Notes: generated by a model not told the origin, from the letters alone. A stretch of DNA of 64,000 bases from Burkholderiales bacterium (GCA_030683105.1 JAUXMZ010000039.1:24266-88265); one strand, 5' to 3'; counted from the first letter of the stretch, positions 16,440 through 26,180 are shown. A program made the numbers and translations.

Positions 16440-19112
16440 ATGGATATGAGAGACATCCTGCCTGATTCCGATCCGCAGGAAACAAGGGAATGGCTGGAAG
16501 CGCTGGCATCCGTGCTCGAACACGAGGGCCCGGACCGCGCGCACTTCCTGCTCGAAAAGCTGGTCGACAAGGCGCGTCATTCGGGCGCCTATATTCCGTA
16601 CAACGCCAACACCGCGTACATGAATACCATCCCGCCGAACCGTGAGGAACGCTCGCCGGGCGATGCTGAAATCGAGAATGATATCCGGTCGCTGGTCCGC
16701 TGGAATGCCATGGCGATGGTGGTGCGCGCCAACAAGGACTCTTCCGAGCTCGGGGGCCATATCGCAAGCTTCGCCTCCGCAGCAACACTTTACGATATCG
16801 GCTTCAACCACTTCTTCCGCGCGGCCAACGAACACTTTCACGGCGATCTCGTCTACGTTCAGGGGCATTCGGCGCCGGGGATATACGCCCGTGCCTATCT
16901 GGAAGGCCGCATTACCGAAGCGCAGCTCGAGAATTTCCGTCGCGAAGTCGATGGCAAAGGCCTGTCCTCCTATCCCCATCCCTGGCTGATGCCGGATTTC
17001 TGGCAGTTCCCCACGGTATCGATGGGCCTCGGGCCGCTGATGGCGATCTACCAGGCGCGTTTCATGCGCTATCTCAAGGACCGCAGCCTCATCGAAGCGC
17101 AGGGCCGCAAAGTATGGGCGTTCATGGGCGATGGCGAGATGGACGAACCCGAATCGCTGGGCGCGATTTCGCTCGCCGGGCGCGAGAAGCTCGACAACCT
17201 GATCTTCGTCATCAACTGCAACCTGCAGCGTCTCGACGGCCCGGTGCGCGGCAACGGCAAGATCATCCAGGAACTCGAGGCCCATTTCCGCGGCGCCGGC
17301 TGGAACGTGATCAAGGTGATCTGGGGCTCGTACTGGGAGCCGCTGTTCATGCGCGACAAGACCGGGATCCTGCTGAAACGCATGGAAGAGTGCGTGGACG
17401 GCGAATACCAGACCTTCAAGTCCAAGGACGGCGCCTATGTGCGCAAGCATTTCTTCGGCAAGTATCCGGAATTGCTCGATATGGTGGCCCACATGTCGGA
17501 TGACGATATCTGGCGCTTAAACCGCGGCGGCCACGATCCGCACAAGGTTTATGCCGCGTATGCGGCGGCGGTCAAGCACCGGGACCAGCCCACCGTGATC
17601 CTGGCCAAGACCGTCAAGGGCTATGGCATGGGCGAGGCGGGCGAGGGCCAGAACATCACCCATCAGCAGAAGAAGATGGGAACGGCATCGATCAAGGCGT
17701 TTCGCGACCGCTTTGATGTACCCATCCCCGACGACAAGCTTGAGGAGGTGCCGTTTTACCGGCCCCCGTCGGACAGCCCCGAGATGAAATATCTGATGGA
17801 TCGAGTCAAGGCCATGGGTGGCCTGTTGCCGGCGCGCCGCCGCACCGCGCCGCCGCTCGAGGTGCCGCCGCTGTCTGCGTTCGAAACCCAGTTAAAGGGC
17901 ACTGAAGACCGCGAGATATCGACCACCATGGCGTTCGTGCGCATTCTCAACACCATCATCCGCGACAAGACGCTCGGCAAGCTGGTGGTGCCCATCGTGC
18001 CCGACGAGTCGCGCACGTTCGGCATGGAGGGCATGTTCCGGCAGCTCGGCATCTATTCCCACGTCGGCCAGCTCTACACGCCGCAGGACGCCGACCAGCT
18101 GATGTTCTACAAGGAGGACAAGAAGGGGCAGATCCTGGAAGAAGGCATCAACGAAGCGGGTGCGATGTCGTCATGGATCGCCGCCGCCACCTCGTACAGC
18201 AGCAACGGCGTGACGATGATTCCGTTTTACATTTTTTATTCGATGTTCGGTTTCCAGCGCATCGGCGATCTTGCCTGGGCGGCAGGCGACATGCGCGCGC
18301 GCGGCTTCCTGCTGGGCGGCACGGCCGGCCGCACCACGCTCAACGGCGAAGGCTTGCAGCACGAGGACGGCCACAGCCATGTGCTGGCCTCGACCATTCC
18401 CAACTGCGTGTCCTATGACCCGACCTTTGCTTACGAGCTCGCGGTGATCATCCAGGACGGCATGCGCCGCATGTATCAGGAGCAGGAGGACGTCTATTAC
18501 TACATTACCGTGATGAACGAGAACTATACGCATCCGGCGATGCCCGAAGGTGTCGAAAAAGGGATACTCAAGGGGATGTACCTGCTCAGCGAAGGCAAGG
18601 CCAGGAAGAACCAGCCCAGGGTGCAGTTGCTTGGCAGCGGGACCATCCTGCGCGAGGTGATTGCCGGAGCCGAGTTGTTGAAAAAGGATTTCGGCATCGC
18701 GGCCGATATCTGGAGCGTGACCAGCTTCAACGAGCTGCGGCGCGACGGGCTGGAGACGCAGCGCTGGAACATGCTGCATCCGGAAGCGGAGCCACGCCTC
18801 TCGCATGTCGAGCAGTGTCTGAAGGACAGGCCCGGCCCGGTGGTCGCGGCCAGCGATTACATGAAGATATTCGCCGACCAGATCCGCGCTTTCCTGCCGA
18901 CGCATAATTTCATCACGCTCGGCGCCGATGGCTTCGGCCGCTCGGACACCCGCAAGCAGTTGCGCAAGTTCTTCGAGGTTGATCGTCACTACGTTGCGGT
19001 CGCGGCCCTGAAAGCGCTGGCTGATCAGGAAGCGGTGCCGCGCAAGAAAGTCACCGAGGCGATCAAGAAATATGGCATCGATCCGGAGAAACCGAATCCG
19101 ACGACAGTTTAA
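16440..19112 (+). CDS. aceE: Pyruvate dehydrogenase E1 component (homodimeric type)
   Basis: An 890-residue E1 enzyme, the usual length. It decarboxylates pyruvate with thiamine diphosphate and acetylates the lipoyl group of E2. The ThDP/Mg motif runs from GDGEMDEPES (230-239) to NCN (259-261). HLA-type active-site histidines lie in the early segments (GGHIASF, VQGHSAPG). It is followed by aceF after a repeat-filled gap. ATG codons at 16440 and 16446 are both possible starts. Confidence 0.97.
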   Translation: MDMRDILPDSDPQETREWLEALASVLEHEGPDRAHFLLEKLVDKARHSGAYIPYNANTAYMNTIPPNREERSPGDAEIENDIRSLVRWNAMAMVVRANKDSSELGGHIASFASAATLYDIGFNHFFRAANEHFHGDLVYVQGHSAPGIYARAYLEGRITEAQLENFRREVDGKGLSSYPHPWLMPDFWQFPTVSMGLGPLMAIYQARFMRYLKDRSLIEAQGRKVWAFMGDGEMDEPESLGAISLAGREKLDNLIFVINCNLQRLDGPVRGNGKIIQELEAHFRGAGWNVIKVIWGSYWEPLFMRDKTGILLKRMEECVDGEYQTFKSKDGAYVRKHFFGKYPELLDMVAHMSDDDIWRLNRGGHDPHKVYAAYAAAVKHRDQPTVILAKTVKGYGMGEAGEGQNITHQQKKMGTASIKAFRDRFDVPIPDDKLEEVPFYRPPSDSPEMKYLMDRVKAMGGLLPARRRTAPPLEVPPLSAFETQLKGTEDREISTTMAFVRILNTIIRDKTLGKLVVPIVPDESRTFGMEGMFRQLGIYSHVGQLYTPQDADQLMFYKEDKKGQILEEGINEAGAMSSWIAAATSYSSNGVTMIPFYIFYSMFGFQRIGDLAWAAGDMRARGFLLGGTAGRTTLNGEGLQHEDGHSHVLASTIPNCVSYDPTFAYELAVIIQDGMRRMYQEQEDVYYYITVMNENYTHPAMPEGVEKGILKGMYLLSEGKARKNQPRVQLLGSGTILREVIAGAELLKKDFGIAADIWSVTSFNELRRDGLETQRWNMLHPEAEPRLSHVEQCLKDRPGPVVAASDYMKIFADQIRAFLPTHNFITLGADGFGRSDTRKQLRKFFEVDRHYVAVAALKALADQEAVPRKKVTEAIKKYGIDPEKPNPTTV

Positions 19113-19115
19113 AAC

Positions 19116-19210
19116 CAGGATTCAGGATCAAGGATTCAGGATTCGGTCAAAAGCGAGAGCCGCCCGCGTGACCTGTTTTCCCTGAATCCCGAATCCTGAG
19201 TCCCGAATCC
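19116..19210. repeat. Heptamer-type GGATTCA inverted repeat between aceE and aceF
   Basis: AGGATTCAGGATCAAGGATT on the left faces CTGAATCCCGAATCCTGAGT on the right. Both are built from a roughly 7-base unit and are complementary to each other, with about 30 GC-rich bases between. It lies within the presumed aceEF transcript, so a hairpin here could set the relative amounts of E1 and E2. Confidence 0.75.
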
Positions 19211-19225
19211 TATATAAGGTTGAGC

Positions 19226-20536
19226 ATGAGCAATCTGGTCGAAGTAAAAGTCCCCGACATCGGGGACTACAAGAACATCCCGGTCATCGAAGTCCTGGTC
19301 AAGCCCGGCGACAAAGTTGCCGCCGAAGATTCGCTGCTCACGCTCGAATCCGACAAGGCGACGATGGAAGTTCCGTCGCCCGCAGCCGGGGTGGTGAAAG
19401 AGCTGAAGGTCAAGGTCGGCGACAAGGTGTCCGAAGGTACGCTGGTGTTGACGCTGGAGGCTGACGTTGCCGCCGCTGCACTACAGAAGCCGGAGCCGGC
19501 GGTATCTGCGCCGCCAGCCGCCGAGCGCAAGCCGGCGTCTCCCGTGAAGCCTGTCGCTGCGCCCGCCGAACCGCAGCTCCGGGCGCCTGAACCGGAATCC
19601 GCTGCTCCGGCCGGCGATGCCGTTGCGGCGCATGCGAGCCCCTCGGTGCGGCGACTGGCGCGCGAGTTTGGCGTGGACCTGTCTCGTGTCAAAGGCACGG
19701 GGCCCAAGCAGCGCATCCTCAAGGAGGATGTGCAGAACCACGTCAAGACGGAGCTGAGCCAGCCTCGCGGCGGCACTGCGGCTGCAGGCGGCATGGGTTT
19801 CAATCTGCCGCCGCTGCCGCAAGTCGATTTTGCCAAGTTCGGCCCGGTCGAATCGAAACCGCTGTCGCGCATCAGGAAACTCTCCGGCGCCTTCCTGCAC
19901 CGCAACTGGGTCAGCATCCCGCACATCACCCAGCACGATGAAGCCGACATTACCGAACTCGAGGCGTTCCGCAAATCGCAGGCGGATGAGGCCAAAAAAA
20001 GCGGCATCAAGTTCACCATGCTGGGCTTCCTGATGAAAGCGGTGGTGGTGGCGCTGAAACAACATCCTGAATTCAACGCCTCGCTCTCGCCCGACGGCGA
20101 AAACCTGATCATCAAGCAGTACTATCATATCGGTGTCGCGGTCGACACGCCCAACGGGCTGGTGGTGCCGGTGATCAGGGATGCCGACAAGAAAGGCCTG
20201 CTGGAGATTGCAAAGGATCTGGGAGAGATGAGCGCGCGCATGCGGGCCGGCAAGATTGCGCCGGCCGACCTGCAGGGCGGATGCTTCTCGATCTCCAGCC
20301 TCGGTGGCCTTGGCGGAACCTTGTTCACCCCTATCATCAATGCCCCCGAGGTGGCGATCCTCGGCGTCGGCAAGGCAATGATGAAGCCGGTGTGGAACGG
20401 CAAGGAATTTACGCCGCGGCTGATGCTGCCGCTGTCGCTGTCCTACGACCACCGCGTGATAGACGGCGCCCAGGGCGCGCGCTTCATCTCGTTCCTGAGC
20501 TCGGTGCTGTCCGATATCCGCCGGCTGGTGCTTTAG
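19226..20536 (+). CDS. aceF: Dihydrolipoyllysine acetyltransferase, E2 of pyruvate dehydrogenase
   Basis: A 436-residue E2 with one lipoyl domain (about 1-78; lipoylated Lys44 in ESDKATMEVPS), a Pro/Ala-rich linker, an E3-binding domain (about 135-172, SPSVRRLAREFGVDL), a second linker, and the catalytic domain with the DHRVIDG motif (His409). It moves the acetyl group from lipoyl to CoA. The start is the ATG two codons after an in-frame TTG. The lipoamide dehydrogenase gene that often follows is absent; nadD follows instead. Confidence 0.96.
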   Translation: MSNLVEVKVPDIGDYKNIPVIEVLVKPGDKVAAEDSLLTLESDKATMEVPSPAAGVVKELKVKVGDKVSEGTLVLTLEADVAAAALQKPEPAVSAPPAAERKPASPVKPVAAPAEPQLRAPEPESAAPAGDAVAAHASPSVRRLAREFGVDLSRVKGTGPKQRILKEDVQNHVKTELSQPRGGTAAAGGMGFNLPPLPQVDFAKFGPVESKPLSRIRKLSGAFLHRNWVSIPHITQHDEADITELEAFRKSQADEAKKSGIKFTMLGFLMKAVVVALKQHPEFNASLSPDGENLIIKQYYHIGVAVDTPNGLVVPVIRDADKKGLLEIAKDLGEMSARMRAGKIAPADLQGGCFSISSLGGLGGTLFTPIINAPEVAILGVGKAMMKPVWNGKEFTPRLMLPLSLSYDHRVIDGAQGARFISFLSSVLSDIRRLVL

Positions 20537-20542
20537 TGAATA

Positions 20543-20570
20543 AGGCGAGAGGCGAGAGGCGAGAGGCGGG
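20543..20570. repeat. Tandem GGCGAGA heptamer tract
   Basis: Four near-identical 7-base units of the form AGGCGAG follow the aceF stop codon. A C-rich stretch further on (CTCATCACTCCTCACCCCTC) just before nadD resembles a complementary partner. It belongs to the heptamer class seen at 8901, 19116, 22171 and 63850. Confidence 0.6.
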
Positions 20571-20637
20571 TCGATGCGCCAGCAAGCGCTTTGCGCCTCA
20601 CTCATCACTCCTCACCCCTCACGGGAGCTGTTGACGC

Positions 20638-21321
20638 ATGTCAACTCCGACCGCCCCCATCGGCATCCTCGGCGGCACTTTCGATCCGGTTCATTTCGGC
20701 CATCTGCGCCTGGCGCAGGAAATCGGGCAGGCGCTGAAACTCGACGAAGTGCGCTTCATTCCCAGCGGCACGCCGCCGCATCGTGGCTCGCCGCAGGCTT
20801 CTGCAGCCGACCGCCTGGCGATGGTGAGTCTGGCGATTGGGGATAATCCACTGTTCAGTGTCGATGACCGCGAAATCCGGCGGGCAGGCACCGACTATAC
20901 CGTGGACACGCTCACCGAACTGCGCCGTGAATTGGGCGCCTCGCGCCCCATCTGCCTGCTGCTCGGGGCCGATGCGTTTCTCGATCTGGCGACGTGGAGC
21001 CGCTGGCATGAGCTTTTTGTCCTCGCCCATGTCGTGATCGCGCACCGTCCCGGGTTCGCGGTCGATACCTGGCAGGCGCGCATGCCGCAGCCGCTCGCCA
21101 AAGAATACTCGGCGCGGCTGATGCAGCAGCCGCTTGCCGTGCATCTGGCCGCCGCCGGCGGCGTGGCCGTGGCGCCGATCGCGGCGCTGGACATTTCGGC
21201 AACCCTGATCCGTGACGGGGTAGGCCGCGGTGCAAGTCCGCGTTATTTGCTACCGGACTCCGTTCTCGACTATATTCATTCCAAGGGACTTTACGTTCAG
21301 GACATTAATGAGACACGATAA
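20638..21321 (+). CDS. nadD: Nicotinate-nucleotide adenylyltransferase
   Basis: A 227-residue nucleotidyltransferase that adenylates nicotinate mononucleotide in NAD synthesis. GGTFDPVHFGH (12-22) is the nucleotide-binding motif, and ISATLIRDG near the C-terminus is the family's ISSTxIR block with Ala in place of one Ser. The stop overlaps the rsfS start by 14 bases. The nadD-rsfS-rlmH order is typical. Confidence 0.95.
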   Translation: MSTPTAPIGILGGTFDPVHFGHLRLAQEIGQALKLDEVRFIPSGTPPHRGSPQASAADRLAMVSLAIGDNPLFSVDDREIRRAGTDYTVDTLTELRRELGASRPICLLLGADAFLDLATWSRWHELFVLAHVVIAHRPGFAVDTWQARMPQPLAKEYSARLMQQPLAVHLAAAGGVAVAPIAALDISATLIRDGVGRGASPRYLLPDSVLDYIHSKGLYVQDINETR

Positions 21322-21673
21322 AATTACCAAGGCTGCGATCAGCGCGCTGGAAGACATCAAGGCGCGCGACATCGTGGTGCTCGATGTAAAAAAAATGACC
21401 TCGATGTTCGACAAGGTCATAGTGGCAAGCGCCGATTCGGCGCGTCAGGGCAAGGCGCTCTCCAAGAACCTGCAGGAAAAGCTCAGGGCGATCGGTTCGA
21501 AAGTGTATGGCGTCGAGGGCGAGCAGACCGGCGAGTGGGTGCTGGTTGACCTCGGGTCGGTCGTGGTTCACATCATGCAGCCCACGATCCGCCAGTATTA
21601 CAATCTCGAGGAGTTGTGGTCGCCGCCCGCAGCCAAACCGCGACGACGCGCTTCAAAAGCGACAGCCGCCTGA
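21308..21673 (+). CDS. rsfS: Ribosomal silencing factor RsfS
   Basis: A 121-residue protein of the Iojap/RsfS family. It binds uL14 on the large ribosomal subunit and blocks subunit joining in starvation. KARDIVVLDV, DKVIVASADSARQ and GEWVLVDLGSVVVHIM with the closing YYNLEELW are the family blocks. A short basic, alanine-rich tail (about residues 107-121) extends past the domain. It overlaps nadD. Confidence 0.95.
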   Translation: MRHDKITKAAISALEDIKARDIVVLDVKKMTSMFDKVIVASADSARQGKALSKNLQEKLRAIGSKVYGVEGEQTGEWVLVDLGSVVVHIMQPTIRQYYNLEELWSPPAAKPRRRASKATAA

Positions 21674-21686
21674 TTATTACATATAC

Positions 21687-22169
21687 ATGAAACTCCATGT
21701 CGTGGCGGTAGGCCACCGCATGCCGGAATGGGTCAACGCTGGATTCGAGGAGTATGCGAAGCGCATGCCGCGCGAGGCGCGCCTGTTCCTGACGGAAATC
21801 AAGCCCGAAAGCCGTGGCAGTGGTGCTGCCGGCGCGCAGGCTGTAGCACGGATGTTGCGCGACGAGCACAAGCGGATTGTTGCGGCGCTTCCGGCAGGGT
21901 GCTGCAAAGTGGTGCTCGATGAACGCGGCCGCAGCTTTCCCACGCGGCAGCTTGCCGATACCATGGCCCGGTGGCAGCAGGAGGGGCGGGATATCGCGTT
22001 CGTCATCGGCGGAGCCGACGGGACCGCGGCGGCGCTCCGGGAGGAGGCGGACTTGTTGTGGTCGCTGTCGCCCCTTACACTGCCGCACGCGCTGGTGCGG
22101 GTGGTGCTGGCCGAGCAGCTTTACAGGGCGATATCGATTTTGAAGAACCATCCCTATCACCGCGAGTGA
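21687..22169 (+). CDS. rlmH: 23S rRNA pseudouridine-1915 N3-methyltransferase
   Basis: A 160-residue SPOUT (trefoil-knot) methyltransferase. It uses S-adenosylmethionine to methylate pseudouridine 1915 in helix 69 of assembled ribosomes. FVIGGADG (about 105-112) and the C-terminal AEQLYRA...HPYHRE are the hallmarks. The start is MKLHVVAVG, 13 bases after the rsfS stop. Length is normal. Confidence 0.95.
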   Translation: MKLHVVAVGHRMPEWVNAGFEEYAKRMPREARLFLTEIKPESRGSGAAGAQAVARMLRDEHKRIVAALPAGCCKVVLDERGRSFPTRQLADTMARWQQEGRDIAFVIGGADGTAAALREEADLLWSLSPLTLPHALVRVVLAEQLYRAISILKNHPYHRE

Positions 22170-22170
22170 G

Positions 22171-22199
22171 GAGTAATGAGTAATGAGTAATGAGTGAGG
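22171..22199. repeat. Tandem GAGTAAT heptamer tract
   Basis: Three exact GAGTAAT units and a degenerate fourth begin two bases after the rlmH stop codon. It belongs to the 7-base tract class found in other gaps of the window. The remaining bases before maf show nothing else. Confidence 0.65.
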
Positions 22200-22267
22200 A
22201 TGCTGCGACGGAAGCGCCGTAGCTCATCCGCATACTTTTCCATCCGCGACCCATTACAAACGATCAC

Positions 22268-22882
22268 ATGGCAGAAAAACGCATTTATCTCGCTTCACGC
22301 AGTCCGCGCCGCCGCGAGCTTTTAAAGCAAATCGGCGTGAATTTCGAATTGCTGTTGATGCGCGAGGATCCCAAGCGCGGCTTCGATGTGAATGAGACGC
22401 CGCTTCCGGACGAGTCGCCGGGCGTTTACGCGCTGCGTGTCGCCACCAGCAAAGCCAGCTTTGCCGCGCGCCAGATCGCGCAGCGCGCGCTGCCGCTCAA
22501 TCCGGTGCTGGCCGCGGACACCACGGTGGTGCTCGATGACCAGGTGATCGGCAAACCCGATGACGCAGAACATGCGGCGCGCATACTTCGCAGCCTGTCG
22601 GGACGCGAGCACACGGTCATCACCGCCGTCGCGGTGGCCCGAAAAGATCAGATCGAAACGCAGATCTCGGTTTCAACGGTGCAGTTCCGCGATCTTTCCG
22701 AAACCGCAATCCGCCGCTATATCGCGAGCGGAGAGCCGCTCGGCAAGGCCGGCGCCTACGCCATCCAGGGGCGCGCGGCGGCATTCATCATCCGGATCGA
22801 GGGCAGCTATTCGGGCATCATGGGTTTGCCTCTGGCCGAGACGGCGGAACTGCTGCAGAAGTTCGACATCGAAATACTGTAA
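22268..22882 (+). CDS. maf: Maf family nucleoside triphosphate pyrophosphatase
   Basis: A 204-residue Maf protein. It hydrolyses non-canonical or excess NTPs (dTTP/UTP in the YhdE type) to monophosphates. ASRSPRRRELL (9-19) is the phosphate-binding signature; AADTTVV with catalytic Asp and the later GKAGAYAIQG and GLPLAET blocks follow. The gene precedes rng by 18 bases, a pairing common in proteobacteria. Confidence 0.93.
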   Translation: MAEKRIYLASRSPRRRELLKQIGVNFELLLMREDPKRGFDVNETPLPDESPGVYALRVATSKASFAARQIAQRALPLNPVLAADTTVVLDDQVIGKPDDAEHAARILRSLSGREHTVITAVAVARKDQIETQISVSTVQFRDLSETAIRRYIASGEPLGKAGAYAIQGRAAAFIIRIEGSYSGIMGLPLAETAELLQKFDIEIL

Positions 22883-22900
22883 CCGGCGCCCTCCCGCCCG

Positions 22901-24355
22901 ATGGCCGAAGATATTCTCATCAATGTCACCCCGCAGGAAACCCGCGTCGCCGTAATCGAGCACGGCATCGTGCAGGAACTGCACATCGAGCGCACTTCCG
23001 CGCGCGGTCTGGTCGGCAGCATCTTTACCGGGCGCGTGGTGCGGGTGCTGCCGGGCATGCAGTCGGCCTTCGTCGACATCGGCGGCGAGCGCGCGGCGTT
23101 CCTGCATGTCGCGGACATCTGGAGCAATCGCCACAATGGCGATCCCATCGTGCCGATCGAGCGACTGTTGTCCGAAGGCCAGAATCTGATGGTGCAGGTG
23201 ATCAAGGATCCGATCGGCACCAAGGGCGCGCGCCTGTCTACCCAGATCAGCATTGCGGGCAGGCTCCTGGTCTACCTGCCGCAGGATACCCATATCGGCA
23301 TTTCCCAGCGCATCGAGGACGAGGAAGAACGCCAGCATTTGCGCGAGAAACTGCAGCAACTGCTGCTGCCTGAGGAAAAGGGCGGCTACATCATCCGCAC
23401 CATGGCCGAGACCGCGTCGGACCGTGAGCTCGCCCTCGACATCGATTATCTGAGAAAACTGTGGCACGGCATCCAGGAAAAAGCGCAGGCGGGCACGGCG
23501 CTTGCCCTGCTTTACCGCGATCTTGATCTGAGCCTGCGCGTGCTGCGCGATTTCGTGAACGAGGAAACCAAGCGCATCCTGATCGATTCGCACGAGACCT
23601 TTCAGACCATGCAGAATTTTGCCCGCGAGTTCACGCTGGCCGGGGCGGAACGCATCGAGCACTACCAGGGTGAGCGCCCGCTGTTCGATCTCTTCGGAAC
23701 CGAGGACGAAATCGAAAAAGCCCTGGCACGGCGCGTCGATCTGAAGTCCGGCGGCTATCTCATCATCGACCAGACCGAAGCGCTGACCACCATCGACGTC
23801 AACACCGGCGGTTTTGTCGGCGTACGCAGTTTCGACGACACCATCTTCAAGACCAACCTCGAGGCGGCGCAGGTGATCGCGCGCCAGCTGCGGTTGAGGA
23901 ATCTCGGCGGCATCATCATCATCGACTTCATCGACATGGACACCGAGGAACACAAGAATGCCGTGTTGAACGAATTCAGAAAGGCGCTGGCGCGCGACCG
24001 CACGCGCATGACCGTCAACGGGTTTACCCAGCTGGGGCTGGTGGAGATGACGCGCAAGCGCACGCGCGAATCGCTGGCCCATGTGCTGTGCGTGGCGTGT
24101 CCGGTGTGCGAGGGGCGCGGGCAACTCAAAACCGCGCAGACCGTGTGCTATCAGATCCTGCGCGAACTGCTGCGCGAGGCGCGCCAGTTCAGCGCGCGGG
24201 AATTCCGCATCCTCGCTTCGCAGCAGGTGATCGACATGTTCCTCGACGAGGAGTCTCAGACTCTCGCCATGCTCTCCGATTTCATTGGCAAACCGGTGTC
24301 GCTGCAGGTCGAAAGCGTCTACAACCAGGAGCAGTTCGACATCGTGCTGATGTAA
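22901..24355 (+). CDS. rng: Ribonuclease G
   Basis: A 484-residue RNase E/G family endoribonuclease that matures 16S rRNA 5' ends and cleaves AU-rich single strands. An S1 domain lies at about 37-130 (FTGRVVRVLPGMQSAFVDIG). The catalytic region has TTIDVNTGGFVG and IIIDFIDM with the metal-binding Asp residues, and the zinc-link CVACPVCEGRG. It has no long C-terminal scaffold, which marks RNase G rather than RNase E. It is cotranscribed with maf. Confidence 0.96.
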   Translation: MAEDILINVTPQETRVAVIEHGIVQELHIERTSARGLVGSIFTGRVVRVLPGMQSAFVDIGGERAAFLHVADIWSNRHNGDPIVPIERLLSEGQNLMVQVIKDPIGTKGARLSTQISIAGRLLVYLPQDTHIGISQRIEDEEERQHLREKLQQLLLPEEKGGYIIRTMAETASDRELALDIDYLRKLWHGIQEKAQAGTALALLYRDLDLSLRVLRDFVNEETKRILIDSHETFQTMQNFAREFTLAGAERIEHYQGERPLFDLFGTEDEIEKALARRVDLKSGGYLIIDQTEALTTIDVNTGGFVGVRSFDDTIFKTNLEAAQVIARQLRLRNLGGIIIIDFIDMDTEEHKNAVLNEFRKALARDRTRMTVNGFTQLGLVEMTRKRTRESLAHVLCVACPVCEGRGQLKTAQTVCYQILRELLREARQFSAREFRILASQQVIDMFLDEESQTLAMLSDFIGKPVSLQVESVYNQEQFDIVLM

Positions 24356-24459
24356 GGCAGTATGCAGCGCCCCGCCCGGGTAGGGGATGCTTATAACTTG
24401 TTGTTTTAATTACATTATTAACTCAGCGCCTCCATCCGCACCTGCGGACGCAGCAAGGA

Positions 24460-24786
24460 TTAGCGCCTGTGGACAGGCGCTGCGGCGCTGGTGATCCGCG
24501 CGAGGATCGCACTACCGGCGCCGGCGATATCCACCACTTTGCGCCGGCCGCGCGCACCATGGCGTAGGGTGATCCGGGAGGAAGGCAACTGCAGGAAGCG
24601 GTGCAGAAAATCGAGCAGCGCGGCGTTCGCCTTGTTGTCGACAGCGGGCGCGGCGACTCTGATCTTGAGCGCATCCCCGTGTACCCCGGCAATTTCACTG
24701 ACTTTTGCGTTGGGTTGCACATGAATGCTCAGCGTCAGGCACCCGCTGCCGGGATCCAGCCGGCACCAGGACGGTGCCACGGCCAT
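24460..24786 (-). CDS. DUF167/YggU family protein
   Basis: A 108-residue protein of the DUF167 (YggU) family. VQPNAKVSEIAG, LKIRVAAPAVDNKANAALL and LPSSRITLRHGARGRRKVV are its conserved blocks. The function is unknown. Its ATG overlaps the stop codon of the YggT gene (TAATG), and yggT-yggU linkage downstream of proC is widespread in proteobacteria. It converges on rng. Confidence 0.9.
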   Translation of the reverse strand: MAVAPSWCRLDPGSGCLTLSIHVQPNAKVSEIAGVHGDALKIRVAAPAVDNKANAALLDFLHRFLQLPSSRITLRHGARGRRKVVDIAGAGSAILARITSAAAPVHRR

Positions 24787-25361
24787 TAGAGCATCCGCGA
24801 CAATGTCATTTCGAGCCAGGCCACCGGAACCATCAGCAGCAGCTGGCAGCTGATAATGACGAACAGCGGCGACAGATCGACATTGCCTATCGGCGGAATC
24901 CGTTTCTGAAACAGGCGCAGAAAAGGCCGCGTCATGCTGTTCAGCAGCGGCGCCAGCGGACTGTATGAATTGACCCAGGACAGCACCGCCTGAATGATCA
25001 CCGCCACCATCACGATGTAGATCACGAGCTTGATGAGCGTCACGACGGACAGCAGCGCCAGTAGGGCCAGCGTGGTGCCGGCTGCATCGCCCAGTTGATA
25101 GCCCTTGATCTGGAGCACGATCAGCGCTTCGAGCAGTTGCGCGAGCCATGCCAGCGTGAGCGTTGCCAGATCGTAGCCCCACAGCCCGGGTATGATGCGT
25201 CGCGCCGGGAGCACCGCAAAATTGGTGAGTGCGCCAAGGAAATCCGACAGCGGGTTGCGGTATGACGAGCGTGTGCACTGAAGGTAAAAGCGCAGCAGCA
25301 GCGCGACCGTAAACAGCCCGAATGCGGTATCGACCAGAAATATCAGGGCGCCGGTAAGCAT
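24786..25361 (-). CDS. YggT family membrane protein
   Basis: A 191-residue inner-membrane protein with two YggT repeats of paired helices (PLSDFLGALTNFAVLPARRI and PLAPLLNSMTRPFLRLFQKR follow each helical pair). The family is tied to osmotic or cell-division phenotypes in various bacteria, without a firm molecular role. The ATG overlaps the proC stop (TGATG); a GTG one codon earlier is also possible. Confidence 0.9.
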   Translation of the reverse strand: MLTGALIFLVDTAFGLFTVALLLRFYLQCTRSSYRNPLSDFLGALTNFAVLPARRIIPGLWGYDLATLTLAWLAQLLEALIVLQIKGYQLGDAAGTTLALLALLSVVTLIKLVIYIVMVAVIIQAVLSWVNSYSPLAPLLNSMTRPFLRLFQKRIPPIGNVDLSPLFVIISCQLLLMVPVAWLEMTLSRML

Positions 25362-26170
25362 CACTTGCCGAATTCGTCGCCGAGTTCGCGCGAGCGTTGT
25401 GCCGCCGCGCTCACGGCGCGCGCGATGATCTGCCGGAGGTGGTCTTTTTCCATGGTGTCGAGCGCGCGCTCGGTGGTGCCGCCTTTGGAAGTCACGCGCG
25501 CACGCAGTTCAGAAACGTCTTCGCTGCTGCCGGCGGCGAGCTTGATGGCGCCCGAGAAGGTGTCGAGCGCCAGTTGCCGCGCCTGCGCCGCGTCCAGGCC
25601 GAGTTCCGCTGCCGCCTGCTGCAGCGCTTCGATAAAGTAGAACACATAGGCCGGCCCGCTGCCGGATACCGCGGTAACTGCGTCCATCTGCTCTTCGCGC
25701 GCCAGCCACAGCGTGGAGCCCACGGCGCCCATTATCTTTTCCGCCTGCGCGCGGTCCGTGGCTGCCACCGCGGGCATCGCGTACAGCCCCGAAATGCCGG
25801 AGAGCACCAGCGCCGGGGTATTGGGCATCACGCGCACGATGCGCGGGTAATCGCCGAGCCAGCGCGATAAATCGGCGGCGCGTATGCCGGCGGCAATGGA
25901 CATTACCAATTGTGAGGCGAGGCCAGGACGAACAGCCATCGCAACCGCCCGCATCTGCTGCGGCTTGGCGGCGAGCACGATGCAGTCGCTGCCATCCATG
26001 CCGGGACCCGCTTCGGCGTATGTCCTGATGCCGAATGTGGTTTCCAGGCGGGCACGGGCGCCGGCGTCGGGATCGACCGCGCGCAGGGCGTGTGAATGCC
26101 AGCCCTTTTGCAGCAGTCCGCCGATGATGGCGCTGGCCATGTTGCCGCCGCCGATGAATGTAATGTTCAT
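25361..26170 (-). CDS. proC: Pyrroline-5-carboxylate reductase
   Basis: A 269-residue enzyme catalysing the last step of proline synthesis, reduction of pyrroline-5-carboxylate with NAD(P)H. GGGNMASAIIGG (7-18) is the dinucleotide motif. The C-terminal block AVSGSGPAYVFYFIEAL and the TSKGGTTERAL signature match ProC. It heads a coupled trio proC-yggT-yggU. The upstream gap holds a CACAGAG repeat that separates it from yggS. Confidence 0.95.
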   Translation of the reverse strand: MNITFIGGGNMASAIIGGLLQKGWHSHALRAVDPDAGARARLETTFGIRTYAEAGPGMDGSDCIVLAAKPQQMRAVAMAVRPGLASQLVMSIAAGIRAADLSRWLGDYPRIVRVMPNTPALVLSGISGLYAMPAVAATDRAQAEKIMGAVGSTLWLAREEQMDAVTAVSGSGPAYVFYFIEALQQAAAELGLDAAQARQLALDTFSGAIKLAAGSSEDVSELRARVTSKGGTTERALDTMEKDHLRQIIARAVSAAAQRSRELGDEFGK

Positions 26171-26180
26171 AAAAAACTTT